A stretch of 6,615 bases of DNA from the NCBI GenBank assembly GCA_937885235.1, contig CAKZZK010000330.1:1-6615 (forward strand), written 5' to 3'. Of this stretch, positions 1-6,543 are shown piece by piece. Below the pieces are notes generated by a model, which worked only from the letters and a program-made list of their open reading frames with translations, was not told the DNA's origin and made no database searches. The translations under genes and the position numbers were made by a program. Every line of letters starts with the position of its first letter. The first letter of the stretch is position 1. This DNA comes from an uncultured Treponema sp. Its GTDB lineage: Bacteria > Spirochaetota > Spirochaetia > Treponematales > Treponemataceae.

Positions 1-309
1 TATAATACCTGTTCCTATGCAATCTGCAGTCCTGATCATATATGCCCCAACGCCGCATGTTGTAAGGGAAAAGGTCTGGATGGCTGCTATGAGGGTGATG
101 GACTGGCAGGCTGTCTGACTGGATTTTATTCAAATGAAAATGATGCAAATGCAGTTAAAGCGATGGCAATTTTCATACAAAAGCATGGCAAGAAGGAATT
201 GGCAGTCGTTCTTGATAATCTGCATAAGACGCACGATTTTCAGAAGATTCAGGAAGTACTTGGGGTAGATCTGAATGAGGGACTAAAGATTCTTGAAAAA
301 AACAGATAA
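1..309 (+). CDS. Partial Cys-rich DUF3795-like protein (5' end missing)
   Basis: Frame 1 is open from the first base to the TAA at 307-309, giving the last 102 residues of a protein whose start lies outside the window. The visible part opens with a cysteine cluster (Cys 4, 9, 15, 20, 21, 29 and 38 of the fragment, including CCKGKGLDGC) and then turns into a charged helical tail ending in GLKILEKNR. This layout of Cys-rich N-terminal region plus helical C-terminal region resembles the small DUF3795 proteins common in Clostridia, which are presumed metal binding but have no known reaction. The family call is by recognition only; the Cys-rich fold and the reading frame are seen directly. The next gene starts 15 bases downstream with its own ribosome binding site, so the two may be co-transcribed. 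No promoter or terminator is visible between them. Confidence 0.62.
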   Translation, partial: YNTCSYAICSPDHICPNAACCKGKGLDGCYEGDGLAGCLTGFYSNENDANAVKAMAIFIQKHGKKELAVVLDNLHKTHDFQKIQEVLGVDLNEGLKILEKNR

Positions 310-313
310 AATC

Positions 314-317
314 GGAG
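314..317 (+). promoter_or_regulatory. Ribosome binding site for the broken GNAT gene
   Basis: GGAG lies 7 bases before the ATG at 325, a normal spacing. It fixes the start of the following acetyltransferase reading frame and shows that its translation start is intact even though the gene is interrupted later. Confidence 0.6.
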
Positions 318-324
318 TGACGTT

Positions 325-891
325 ATGAACCATAGAGCTATTGATAAAGAAGTGATTCTTGAAACAGGAAGACTGTTCCTCCGCAAAATGAATAGGGAGG
401 ATTTTGATGCTTTATACGTGATTTTGGCAGATTCCGATATCATGCTGCACTATCCTTATGCTTTCGATGAGAAAAGGGTTAGGGAATGGATAGTACGTAA
501 CATGAAACGTTATGAAGAAAATGGATTTGGATTATGGGCTGTCTGCCTGAAGGAAACCAGTGAGATGATCGGCGACTGTGGGTTGACACTCCAGAATATC
601 CATGGAGAGATACAGCCGGAAATTGGCTACCATATCCGCCGTGACAGCCAGCGGAAAGGCTATGCCAGAGAGGCCGCCAAAGCTGTCCGTGACTGGGCGT
701 TCCGCAATACGGATTACGCAGCCCTGTATTCCTAATGCAAATATACCAATGTACCTTCCATAAAAACAGCAGAATCCATAGGGATGCATTTTGTATGCAA
801 ATATCCGGATGAAACAAATGGAACGACCCATGTGTCGTCGATTTCAAGGGAAGAATGGATGGATGAAATCACAGAGAATACAGTCTGCTGA
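325..891 (+). pseudogene. GNAT acetyltransferase (RimJ/RimL type) interrupted by an in-frame TAA
   Basis: The frame starts at ATG 325 and reads as a RimJ/RimL-like GNAT acetyltransferase, a family that moves an acetyl group from acetyl-CoA to an amine. The N-terminus has the typical LETGRLFLRKM strand, then EIGYHI (residues 99-104) and the acetyl-CoA pyrophosphate-binding motif A, QRKGYA (109-114). A TAA at 733-735 (codon 137) stops it at 136 residues. The same frame continues without a shift for 51 more codons to TGA 889-891, and that extension is clearly the missing C-terminal part: CKYTNVPSIKTAESIGMHFV is the usual last strand and helix, followed by an SREEW motif. Full length would be 188 residues, normal for the family. 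Homologues I recall carry Tyr where the stop is, so one base change (TAT or TAC to TAA) explains it. The shortened product would lack the C-terminal part of the fold and is probably inactive. Substrate unknown. A sequencing error is the alternative. Confidence 0.85.
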
Positions 892-911
892 AGTAGACAG
901 GAAAAATGAGC

Positions 912-918
912 GGGGAGG
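912..918 (+). promoter_or_regulatory. Ribosome binding site deciding the start of the second GNAT gene
   Basis: GGGGAGG sits 8 bases before the ATG at 927. An in-frame ATG at 906 lies upstream of this site and has only a weak AGGA-like sequence before it. The strong site therefore favours 927 over 906. Confidence 0.7.
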
Positions 919-926
919 ATGGCGTA

Positions 927-1466
927 ATGTCTGCTGAAATATATTATCAAAGATTGAATGCTGACAATTTCACAGGTAATTCACTGGATGATTTTGTCCG
1001 TCACCAGACTGTTACAGAGTGCTGGAGAAAGATAGGGGGCGATTGGAAGCTTGTACCGAACGTCTATGAAGAAAACTGGTCGCCGGAACAGTGCCGGGAA
1101 ATAGCTGAAAATGCGGTGCATCATATAGAGCTTGACCAGACTGGCTTTGGTGCGTTCGATGGCGAGAGACTCATTGGGTTTGCAACTATCTCCCACAGTA
1201 TATTCGGAGCTGCGGCAAGATATGTAGAGCTGGTTTGTTTTCAGATATCAGAGGAATACAGACATCAGGGCATTGGCAGGAAGCTCTTTTCAATGGCTTG
1301 CGAAGAGGCCCGGCGGCTGGGTGCAGATAGACTGTACATTTCGGCTCATTCCTCAAAAGAGTCACAGGCGGCATACCGGGCACTTGGCTGTACGCCTGCG
1401 GAGGAGGTCAATGAGGAACTGACAGCAGCGGAGCCATTTGATGTCCAAATGGAATACAGATTATAA
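927..1466 (+). CDS. GNAT family N-acetyltransferase
   Basis: This is an intact 179-residue GNAT acetyltransferase using acetyl-CoA; the acceptor substrate cannot be read from the sequence. Residues 1-65 form a family-specific N-terminal region (IYYQRL, DDFVRHQ, ECWRKI). The core follows: GFGAFDGERLIGFATIS (strands beta2-beta3), YVELVCFQIS (beta4), then motif A YRHQGIGRKLF (residues 111-121), whose Q/RxxGxG/A signature is RHQGIG. Motif B appears as SSKESQAAYRALGC (142-155). The ending FDVQMEYRL is a typical last strand. I chose ATG 927 because of the GGGGAGG 8 bases upstream; ATG 906 would add MSGEDGV, which encodes the ribosome site itself. The gene is 35 bases downstream of the broken GNAT gene, in the same direction, so they may share a transcript. 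The two acetyltransferases differ in their N-terminal regions and do not look like a recent duplication. Confidence 0.88.
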   Translation: MSAEIYYQRLNADNFTGNSLDDFVRHQTVTECWRKIGGDWKLVPNVYEENWSPEQCREIAENAVHHIELDQTGFGAFDGERLIGFATISHSIFGAAARYVELVCFQISEEYRHQGIGRKLFSMACEEARRLGADRLYISAHSSKESQAAYRALGCTPAEEVNEELTAAEPFDVQMEYRL

Positions 1467-1501
1467 AAGAGTAAGCAAATCGGAGTATGTAGGTAAACAG
1501 T

Positions 1502-1900
1502 ATGAGAATAGAACATATTGCAATGTATGTAAATGACATAGAAGCCGCCAAAGATTTCTTTATTACTTACTTAGGTGGGGCTTCAAATAATGGATATCAT
1601 AATAATAGCACGGACTTCCAATCCTATTTTATTTCTTTTGATGATGGCGCAAGACTTGAGCTTATGAATAAGCCGTTGCTCATAGACACGGGAGATTTTT
1701 TCAATGTCACGGACTACAACCGTATCAAAAACAATATCCTGTATCTCCGAGATATGGCAACGCAGCTGTTCTACGGAATCCCCAGCATAAGCGTTGGACG
1801 GGATAAACACTATCCTGACAATGCAAATCCAGACTTTGACAATGATAATTTCTTTGCCGACGAATTTAACGTGATTGAGAATGGGATTCACAAAATTTAA
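1502..1900 (+). CDS. Chimeric reading frame: VOC (glyoxalase-like) N-terminal half fused to a phage baseplate fragment
   Basis: The 132-residue frame is made of two unrelated pieces. Residues 1-58 are the first half of a VOC-superfamily (glyoxalase/bleomycin-resistance type) protein: MRIEHIAMYV begins the fold with the usual first metal-ligand His (H5), IEAAKDFFITYLGG is the first helix, and FDDGARLELM ends with the usual Glu ligand (E53). A normal VOC protein of about 125-130 residues would go on with a second beta-alpha-beta half containing more metal ligands; none is present. From about residue 59 the sequence is phage tail-like (see the next entry) and runs to TAA 1898-1900. The upstream gene ends 35 bases before; an AGGT at 1491-1494 is a weak ribosome site. 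The product, if made, should not be a working VOC enzyme. The frame match at the join is a one-in-three chance. Confidence 0.75.
   Translation: MRIEHIAMYVNDIEAAKDFFITYLGGASNNGYHNNSTDFQSYFISFDDGARLELMNKPLLIDTGDFFNVTDYNRIKNNILYLRDMATQLFYGIPSISVGRDKHYPDNANPDFDNDNFFADEFNVIENGIHKI
1664..1897 (+). pseudogene. Orphan fragment of a phage baseplate/tail protein
   Basis: Residues 59-132 of the chimeric frame carry DFFNVTDYNRIKNNI, then LRDMATQLF, and near the end FFADEFNVIEN. The pairing of a D-[FY]-[FY]-N-x-x-D-Y-N-R-I-K-N-N motif with a [FY]-[FY]-A-D-E-[FIL]-N-x-[IFL]-E motif about 45 residues later is, from memory, typical of small or modular baseplate and tail-tip proteins of Clostridia phages and prophages, usually encoded downstream of the tape measure and hub genes. 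Its function is structural and not known in detail. Here it is cut at both sides: the left edge meets the VOC half between about 1664 and 1690, and the right edge runs into the tape measure gene between about 1881 and 1897. The ATG at 1664 could be its own start, but there is no good ribosome site. The edges are estimates. Confidence 0.66.
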
Positions 1901-3605
1901 CGACAGCATTAAATGGGAAGAATTGCGAAAAAATTTTGCGGATTTTTGGGCGGTCTTAGAGCCTTTTGCAGAAGAAATCGGAGGCGGTCTGATAAATTTT
2001 ATCAAGAATATAACATTGGTTGTAAAGGAATTTGCAAGAAACAAGGAACTGGACGCCTTCTTGAAAGATGTAAGGTCGTGGTTTAGAGATTTTGACGCTG
2101 ACAATATGGCGGCGGGCATAGGAGAGGCTTTCGGGCTTGCCATCAACGGCGCGGCAACATATATCAAGGCGCTCATATCCCTTGTTGACTTCAAAAAGGC
2201 GGGAGAGGCTTTTTCTAGCGCGTTAGGCGGCGCATTTTCAAAAATCAACTGGGGAAAAATCAGCGGTGCTTTGTCGTCTGCAATTAAAGGATTGCTTGAT
2301 TTTTTAACCGGATTTGTGGAGAAAACGGATTGGCAAAGCATACCCGCATATATTGTTCAGTCGATTGAAGAATACATTGAGGGCTTTGACTGGCAAGGTG
2401 TATCGGAATCGCTAGGGGAATTTATCGGAGCCGCAATTCAAGGGGTTGCTGATTATTGGTTGGGTTTTGCGGAAGAAATATTTGGGAATATTTTTAACTA
2501 TTTCAGCGACCATATTGACGAGGCACGATCATCTGGCGGCAACTTGATAGAAGGAATATTCCAAGGAATCATAGAAAAAATAGCGGACATAGGCTCGTGG
2601 ATAAAAGACAATATATTTACTCCATTTATTGAAGGTTTCAAGAAAGCCTTTGGTATAGCTTCCCCGTCAACCGTAATGGCAGAACAAGGAGAATATATTA
2701 TAGAAGGGCTTCTTGAAGGTATAAAGGATAAAATAGAAGATGTAAAAGTTTTCTTAAATGATAAATTCGCAGAAATTTGGCAAGATAACATATCCCCGTG
2801 GTTCTCCGCAGAGACTTGGTATGAACTTGGACAGGGAATCATAGACGGAATTTCGGAAAAATGGGAGGAATTTAAGACCTGGTGGTCGGAAACGGCAATC
2901 GCGGACTGGTGGGATAACCATGTAACGAAATGGTTTTCTCTTGATACGTGGTATGAGCTAGTAAACGGAATAAAAGAGGGCATAAAAAAACGGTTTGATG
3001 AAACGGTGCTGCAATGGTCGATTGACATTACCGCGTGGTGGAATACTCATGTTGCGCCGTGGTTTACCAAAAAGACATGGGACGACCTTCTCGCGACCGT
3101 GCCAAAGGCATTCAAGGACGCTTTTAAGGCGGCGGCAAATTTCGCGATTGACTGCATAAATAAGGTAATCGAGGGAGTAGAGCATCTTGTAAACAAAGTG
3201 ATAGACGCTTTTAACGAACTTGTGAGCGGTTTGAACGGCATACTTGAAAACGCTAAATTTCCTACTATAAATTTTGACATCGGTCATGTCGATCTCGGAA
3301 GAATACCGAGCTTTGCAGTTGGAGGGTTCCCTGAGCCTGGGCTGTTTTTTGCCGACCCGTACAATGAATTGATCGGCACAATCAACGGAAATCCCGCCGT
3401 GACATCTTCCGATGAAATCACAGGAATACGTCAGGCTGTGAACGATGCCTCCGAACGTGAAATCACGGCGTTTGAGAGGTTCCTTGAAATCGGAGAAAGA
3501 ATCGTAGAAGCGATAGATAATAAGGATTTATCCTTAGACGACAGAGATTTAGCTGAGGCTGTGCTTAGAGGAAACGAGCGTATGGGAATGGCTATCATAT
3601 CTTGA
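1881..3605 (+). CDS. Phage tail tape measure protein, C-terminal part (N-terminus missing)
   Basis: Tape measure proteins fill the tail tube and set its length. Only about 574 residues remain; full proteins are often 800 to more than 1500. Numbering from ATG 1881, residues about 70-190 are helical and rich in small residues, with recurring D-[WF] or N-W turns at 103, 123, 150 and 170 (KINWGKIS, KTDWQSI, GFDWQGV), a common tape measure pattern. FKKAFGIASPSTVMAEQGEYI (around 254-274) holds the hallmark SPST motif. Three Trp-rich repeats follow (about 300-403). The end has FAVGGFPEPGLFFADPYNEL, a variant of the GGFP-type C-terminal segment of clostridial tape measures. The frame is open from 1875 (TTG) or 1881 (ATG), both inside the tail of the previous frame and without a ribosome site, so these are chance starts; the first residues, GFTKFNDSIKW, read like protein interior. 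Next gene starts 22 bases after the TGA. Confidence 0.85.
   Translation: MGFTKFNDSIKWEELRKNFADFWAVLEPFAEEIGGGLINFIKNITLVVKEFARNKELDAFLKDVRSWFRDFDADNMAAGIGEAFGLAINGAATYIKALISLVDFKKAGEAFSSALGGAFSKINWGKISGALSSAIKGLLDFLTGFVEKTDWQSIPAYIVQSIEEYIEGFDWQGVSESLGEFIGAAIQGVADYWLGFAEEIFGNIFNYFSDHIDEARSSGGNLIEGIFQGIIEKIADIGSWIKDNIFTPFIEGFKKAFGIASPSTVMAEQGEYIIEGLLEGIKDKIEDVKVFLNDKFAEIWQDNISPWFSAETWYELGQGIIDGISEKWEEFKTWWSETAIADWWDNHVTKWFSLDTWYELVNGIKEGIKKRFDETVLQWSIDITAWWNTHVAPWFTKKTWDDLLATVPKAFKDAFKAAANFAIDCINKVIEGVEHLVNKVIDAFNELVSGLNGILENAKFPTINFDIGHVDLGRIPSFAVGGFPEPGLFFADPYNELIGTINGNPAVTSSDEITGIRQAVNDASEREITAFERFLEIGERIVEAIDNKDLSLDDRDLAEAVLRGNERMGMAIIS
2778..3089 (+). repeat. Three tandem Trp-rich repeats within the tape measure protein
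   Basis: Units of 44 and 43 residues share the pattern W-x6-W-F-[ST]-x2-T-W-[YD]-[ED]-L. Numbered from ATG 1881, the anchors are W300/W307/T312-W313, W344/W351/T356-W357 and W387/W394/T399-W400. The unit sequences are WQDNISPWFSAETWYEL, WDNHVTKWFSLDTWYEL and WNTHVAPWFTKKTWDDL. The DNA has diverged more than the protein, so this is an old duplication kept at protein level. The third unit is the most different and runs into KAFKDAFKAA. Confidence 0.8.
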
Positions 3606-3611
3606 ATACGT

Positions 3612-3617
3612 GGAGGG
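3612..3617 (+). promoter_or_regulatory. Ribosome binding site for a TTG start
   Basis: GGAGGG lies 10 bases before the TTG at 3628. No ATG or GTG in the right frame lies nearer, so this site supports TTG as the true start of the small tail gene. Confidence 0.65.
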
Positions 3618-3627
3618 ATAAACGAAT

Positions 3628-4026
3628 TTGGCGGCGTTACTTACGGTAAATGGAATAGAGTTGCCCCCGCCCAAAAGGGGATTATCGCTCATACTTACGC
3701 AGGCGGTGAACAACGGGCGTAATGCCAACGCGGAGGTTATAGGCGAAAGGGTAGGGCGCAGGAACAATAAATACAACAACTTAGAGTGGCCGGCATTAGA
3801 CCATAAGCAATGGTCACAGATCGTCAGCCTTTTTTCGGAGTTTTTTGTTACAGCGAAGATTTACAGTATGGAAAGCGATGATTGGCTGACGATTAAGATG
3901 TACCCGGGTGATTTCTCCGCAGAACCTTACTGGATAGACCGCGATCCGACTTCCAGCAGATACATGATGCCGACTTTGTTCCTAAATTGCAAGGTAAACA
4001 TCATAGATTGCGGTATTCTCGATTAA
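3628..4026 (+). CDS. Small phage tail protein, DUF6711-like
   Basis: A 132-residue protein starting at TTG, backed by GGAGGG 10 bases upstream. It opens with ALLTVNGIELPPPKRG, matching the 'v-x-I/V-N-G-x-E-L-P-x-P' beginning of small proteins encoded between tape measure and hub genes in Gram-positive phages (DUF6711-type). The rest fits too: GRNANAEVIGERVGRRNNKY, then LEWPALDHKQWSQIVSLF, a strand with FFVTAKIY, and KMYPGDFSAEPYW near the end. These look like the beta-rich, tail-tube or distal-tail folds, and its place directly after the tape measure suggests a tail-tip or distal-tail role. That role is inferred from position; the family name is from memory. No signal peptide or membrane segment is seen. 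It lies 22 bases after the tape measure stop and 15 bases before the hub gene, as expected for one tail operon. Confidence 0.68.
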   Translation: MAALLTVNGIELPPPKRGLSLILTQAVNNGRNANAEVIGERVGRRNNKYNNLEWPALDHKQWSQIVSLFSEFFVTAKIYSMESDDWLTIKMYPGDFSAEPYWIDRDPTSSRYMMPTLFLNCKVNIIDCGILD

Positions 4027-4041
4027 CACAAGCAGGATTAA

Positions 4042-6465
4042 ATGCAAAGAACAAGCAGGGCGTATAAAACTGAACAAGCGGATTTTTTGCGTGAAGAAAG
4101 CTACGTGTACGTTTACCTCGGCGTTATTTCCCGTGAAGCGCAGCGGAACGCCGTCGCGGAGGGAGGCTTTACGTCTTATTCCGACCCGCTTTTATTGTTC
4201 AATGATACGCCATTTGAAGCATACTACGCGACAGCGGAAGAAAACATGGCGCATGGAAACGGCACGCAGTTTTTTATGCCGAGAGAGGAATCTTCTTTCG
4301 CGCTGTATCAGGGAGCCGTCACGCAGGATATTTTAGGGTCTATTACCTTTACTTTTGGGAAATACAAGCACCTTAATATAAAAGGGTTGACCATTGATTT
4401 CGGTGAGTTTTATCCCTCTCGTTTCCTCGTGTCAAACGGCAGCGCAAGATACACCTACGAATATACGAACAACGCACAGGGAAAATGGGTCACGGAGGAC
4501 AGATTTCTTGATACGGAATATATAAAAATCACGCCTCTTGAAATGGTAGGCGGCAGGCAAAGACTTCGCATTCTGTCAATTCTTTTTGGCGTGGGGTTTC
4601 AGTTTGACAATACGACGATACTGTCAACAGAACGGAAGGTATCAACTTCGCACCTTTCCGACAAGCTCCCATCTCACACGTTTACCTTTACGGTAGAGAA
4701 CATAAGTAAGCGATTTGCGGCAGATGATCCGAACTCCTTCGTATCTTTTTTGCAGCAACAGCAAGAGGTAGAGTACGACTATGGGAGGAAGTTAGCTGAC
4801 GGCTCGATATACCTTATTCAAGGGGGAAAGACGAACTTAAAATCATGGTCGAGCAATGACAAGCAAGCGAAGTTTAATACTGTCGGCTATTTGGATTATT
4901 CTACAACTGCATATTATAAGGGAGATTTTTCGGAGAGCGGAAAAACGCTCTTTGATCTTGCTATGGACGTTATTTCCGATGCGGGATATGAAAAGTACGT
5001 TGTCGATACGTTCCTGAAACGCCTGACGACGCATAATCCGCTGCCGATAGAGAAACATAAAAACCTTTTGCAGCTTATCGCAAACGCGGCAATGTCCGTC
5101 ATGTATGAGGACAGAGACGGTAAAATCGTAATTAAATCGTCGTTCATACCGGAAGTTGTAGACGTGTCGGCGACTGACCCTACGGAATATTCCAATATTC
5201 CCCTTGTGCTAGAGGAGAATGCCGCCATTAACGACTATGCGACGGCGGAAAAGGATTATACGTTTGCGGACGGGCATCAATATTTCCTGCCCAGAAGCAG
5301 CGGACAGTACATTGATTGCGGATATATTTCATCTGCTATATCAGATGCGGACGGATATTTTACGGTTGTATCGGAAAATCACGCTTATTTTGTCACGGCA
5401 GACGACAGGATTACGAGGATCGGCTTTGTATCTTCGGAGCTATCTACGGATAAAATTAAATTTGTCGCTGACGGCATAAAAATAGACCTGAATGCGGTCA
5501 CTATGGATAATCCGTCATTTTCCGTCACATGGGAAGCTAAGTGGACATTCTTTAATCTTGTGCTTACCTTTGGCGACGTTGCGCCTGTGGAAATGCTGAT
5601 ACATTGCTATGCGGACGGTGAGGAAACAGAATCTTTCCTTGTAGCTGATGCCGAAATCGACCTTACGACAATTATCCCGCATGACTTTTACGATGTGGAC
5701 AAGGTCACTGTGGAGTTTACTAGGGCAAAGCCGTATCAGAGAATACACTTGAAGAACTTCCGCACGGGAGACATCACGGATTATACTTTGTATTACAAGG
5801 ATATGCACCAGTCTCCGACAGCAAAGACAATCGACTTTGTTAAAAACATTAACGTGCATTTTTATGAATATGCAAAAGGGACGGAGAGCAAGCAGATCAG
5901 CACGGTTTTAGCGATAATCGGAGAAAATTCCACAACATTCAGCAAGCCGTGTCACGATTATTCTCTTGCGTTCGCTCCTATAACGGTAGACGGACAGCAG
6001 GTGCAGGTAACGGGAAACCTAGAAATCATAGAATCCGGCGCATACTATATAAAATTTACCTCCGATCAGGCGGCAAACGTCCAGATAAGCGGAAAGGAAT
6101 ACACCATCTCTGATACGATTGACAGCGTTGCGGTAAAAGAGACGGGGACGGACAAGGAAAGCAAAAATGCCCTGATTGACAGCCTTTACTTGGCGGGCAG
6201 ACAAGCGGAATGGCTAAAGGAATACTACTTAAACGATAGAGAATATGAGATTTCGTATAGAGGGGAGCCTGCGCTTGACCCCGATGACCAGATTTATACG
6301 GAAAACAAATACGTGGAAAAGAACCTTGTACGTGTCACAGATTCACAGATAACGACATCTGTCGGAATGAGCATGTCCTGCAAATTGAAAGGACGAAGGA
6401 TTTCTTATGTCGAGGCCGGAAGGGTAGATCACGCAATCGTTGATAAAAGCGAGGTATCTGAATAA
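4042..6465 (+). CDS. Phage baseplate hub / tail-associated (Tal-like) protein with duplicated beta-rich domain
   Basis: An 807-residue protein starting at ATG 4042, with AGGA 4 bases before it. Order of parts: N-terminal strand region (1-50); beta-rich domain copy A (54-183, ATAEENMAHGNGTQFFMPRE, later GLTIDFG and RQRLRILSILFG); a hub-like core (about 195-370: LPSHTFTFTVEN, FVSFLQQQQEVEYDYGRKLADGSIYLI, FDLAMDVISDAGYEKYVVD, LLQLIANAAMSVMYEDRDGKIVI); copy B of the beta-rich domain (392-576); a beta-rich linker (590-695); and a C-terminal hub segment (705-790: AGRQAEWLKEYYLNDREYEI, SYRGEPALDPDDQIYTENKY, MSMSCKLKGRRISYVE). The core and C-terminal segments resemble the gp27/Tal-like hubs of clostridial prophages, which close the tail tube and anchor fibres. 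Its place after the tape measure and small tail gene agrees. The beta-rich copies might bind cell-surface sugars; that is a guess. I see no peptidase motif. TAA overlaps the next ATG by one base. Confidence 0.78.
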   Translation: MQRTSRAYKTEQADFLREESYVYVYLGVISREAQRNAVAEGGFTSYSDPLLLFNDTPFEAYYATAEENMAHGNGTQFFMPREESSFALYQGAVTQDILGSITFTFGKYKHLNIKGLTIDFGEFYPSRFLVSNGSARYTYEYTNNAQGKWVTEDRFLDTEYIKITPLEMVGGRQRLRILSILFGVGFQFDNTTILSTERKVSTSHLSDKLPSHTFTFTVENISKRFAADDPNSFVSFLQQQQEVEYDYGRKLADGSIYLIQGGKTNLKSWSSNDKQAKFNTVGYLDYSTTAYYKGDFSESGKTLFDLAMDVISDAGYEKYVVDTFLKRLTTHNPLPIEKHKNLLQLIANAAMSVMYEDRDGKIVIKSSFIPEVVDVSATDPTEYSNIPLVLEENAAINDYATAEKDYTFADGHQYFLPRSSGQYIDCGYISSAISDADGYFTVVSENHAYFVTADDRITRIGFVSSELSTDKIKFVADGIKIDLNAVTMDNPSFSVTWEAKWTFFNLVLTFGDVAPVEMLIHCYADGEETESFLVADAEIDLTTIIPHDFYDVDKVTVEFTRAKPYQRIHLKNFRTGDITDYTLYYKDMHQSPTAKTIDFVKNINVHFYEYAKGTESKQISTVLAIIGENSTTFSKPCHDYSLAFAPITVDGQQVQVTGNLEIIESGAYYIKFTSDQAANVQISGKEYTISDTIDSVAVKETGTDKESKNALIDSLYLAGRQAEWLKEYYLNDREYEISYRGEPALDPDDQIYTENKYVEKNLVRVTDSQITTSVGMSMSCKLKGRRISYVEAGRVDHAIVDKSEVSE
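4201..4590 (+). repeat. Beta-rich domain copy A in the hub protein
   Basis: Residues 54-183. It aligns with copy B by YYATAEENMAHGNGTQFFMPRE (61-82), YQGAVTQDI, GLTIDFGEFYPSRFLVS (115-131) and YIKITPLEMVGGRQRLRILS (160-179). The match is at protein level only. Confidence 0.6.
5215..5769 (+). repeat. Beta-rich domain copy B in the hub protein
   Basis: Residues 392-576. DYATAEKDYTFADGHQYFLP (398-417), YIDCGYIS, LVLTFGDVAPVEMLI (506-520) and KVTVEFTRAKPYQRIHLKNF (554-573) follow in the same order as the copy A segments. Copy B is longer, with about 50 extra residues between the ATAE block and the LTFG strand (around 432-490). Confidence 0.6.
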
Positions 6466-6543
6466 TGGCGTATCAGAAGCATGTATGGGTAACGAATGAG
6501 ATCATTCGAGGGAAGCAGCTTAACAATATTGAGGAAGGTATTT
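6465..6543 (+). CDS. Start of the next phage tail gene (26 codons, cut by adapter)
   Basis: ATG 6465 overlaps the hub stop in TAATG, a sign of coupled translation. It encodes MAYQKHVWVTNEIIRGKQLN and then NIEEGI before the natural sequence ends. Short N-termini of the type 'MAY-x-K-H-x-W-x-x-x-E-x-I-x-x-x-x-L-N-x-[IM]-E-[ED]-G-I' are common at the start of tail fibre, appendage and hyaluronidase-like phage proteins in Gram-positive bacteria, where they mark attachment to the baseplate. The rest of the gene is missing, so its function cannot be given beyond a probable tail appendage. The TAG at 6543-6545 is formed at the join: its T is natural and its AG comes from the adapter, so it is not a real stop. 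Confidence 0.7.

Noticed and set aside
906..926. ATG at 906 as start of the second GNAT gene
   Set aside because: The strong GGGGAGG at 912-918 would fall inside the coding sequence, and the seven added residues look like noise. ATG 927 has ideal spacing.
1502..1900. A new natural VOC-phage fusion protein, for example an anti-phage or moron gene
   Set aside because: Only half of the VOC fold is present, the phage part is also cut at its far end, and a second break follows 210 bases later. An artefact or decay fits better than a new functional protein.
1583..2341. Long open frame on the - strand (252 codons) across the chimeric region
   Set aside because: It lies opposite two coherent + strand phage frames, has no ribosome site and a low-complexity composition, and resembles no family. 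It is a shadow of the + strand genes.
2498..3028. Open frame of 176 codons on the - strand inside the tape measure gene
   Set aside because: It is the complement of a confidently recognised tape measure segment, with no start signal and Ser/Pro-rich noise from Trp and Glu codons read backwards.
1..6543. CRISPR arrays, tRNA genes, integrase or att sites, diversity-generating retroelement repeats
   Set aside because: No regular direct repeats, tRNA-like cloverleaf, recombinase motif or reverse transcriptase motif could be found on either strand by reading.
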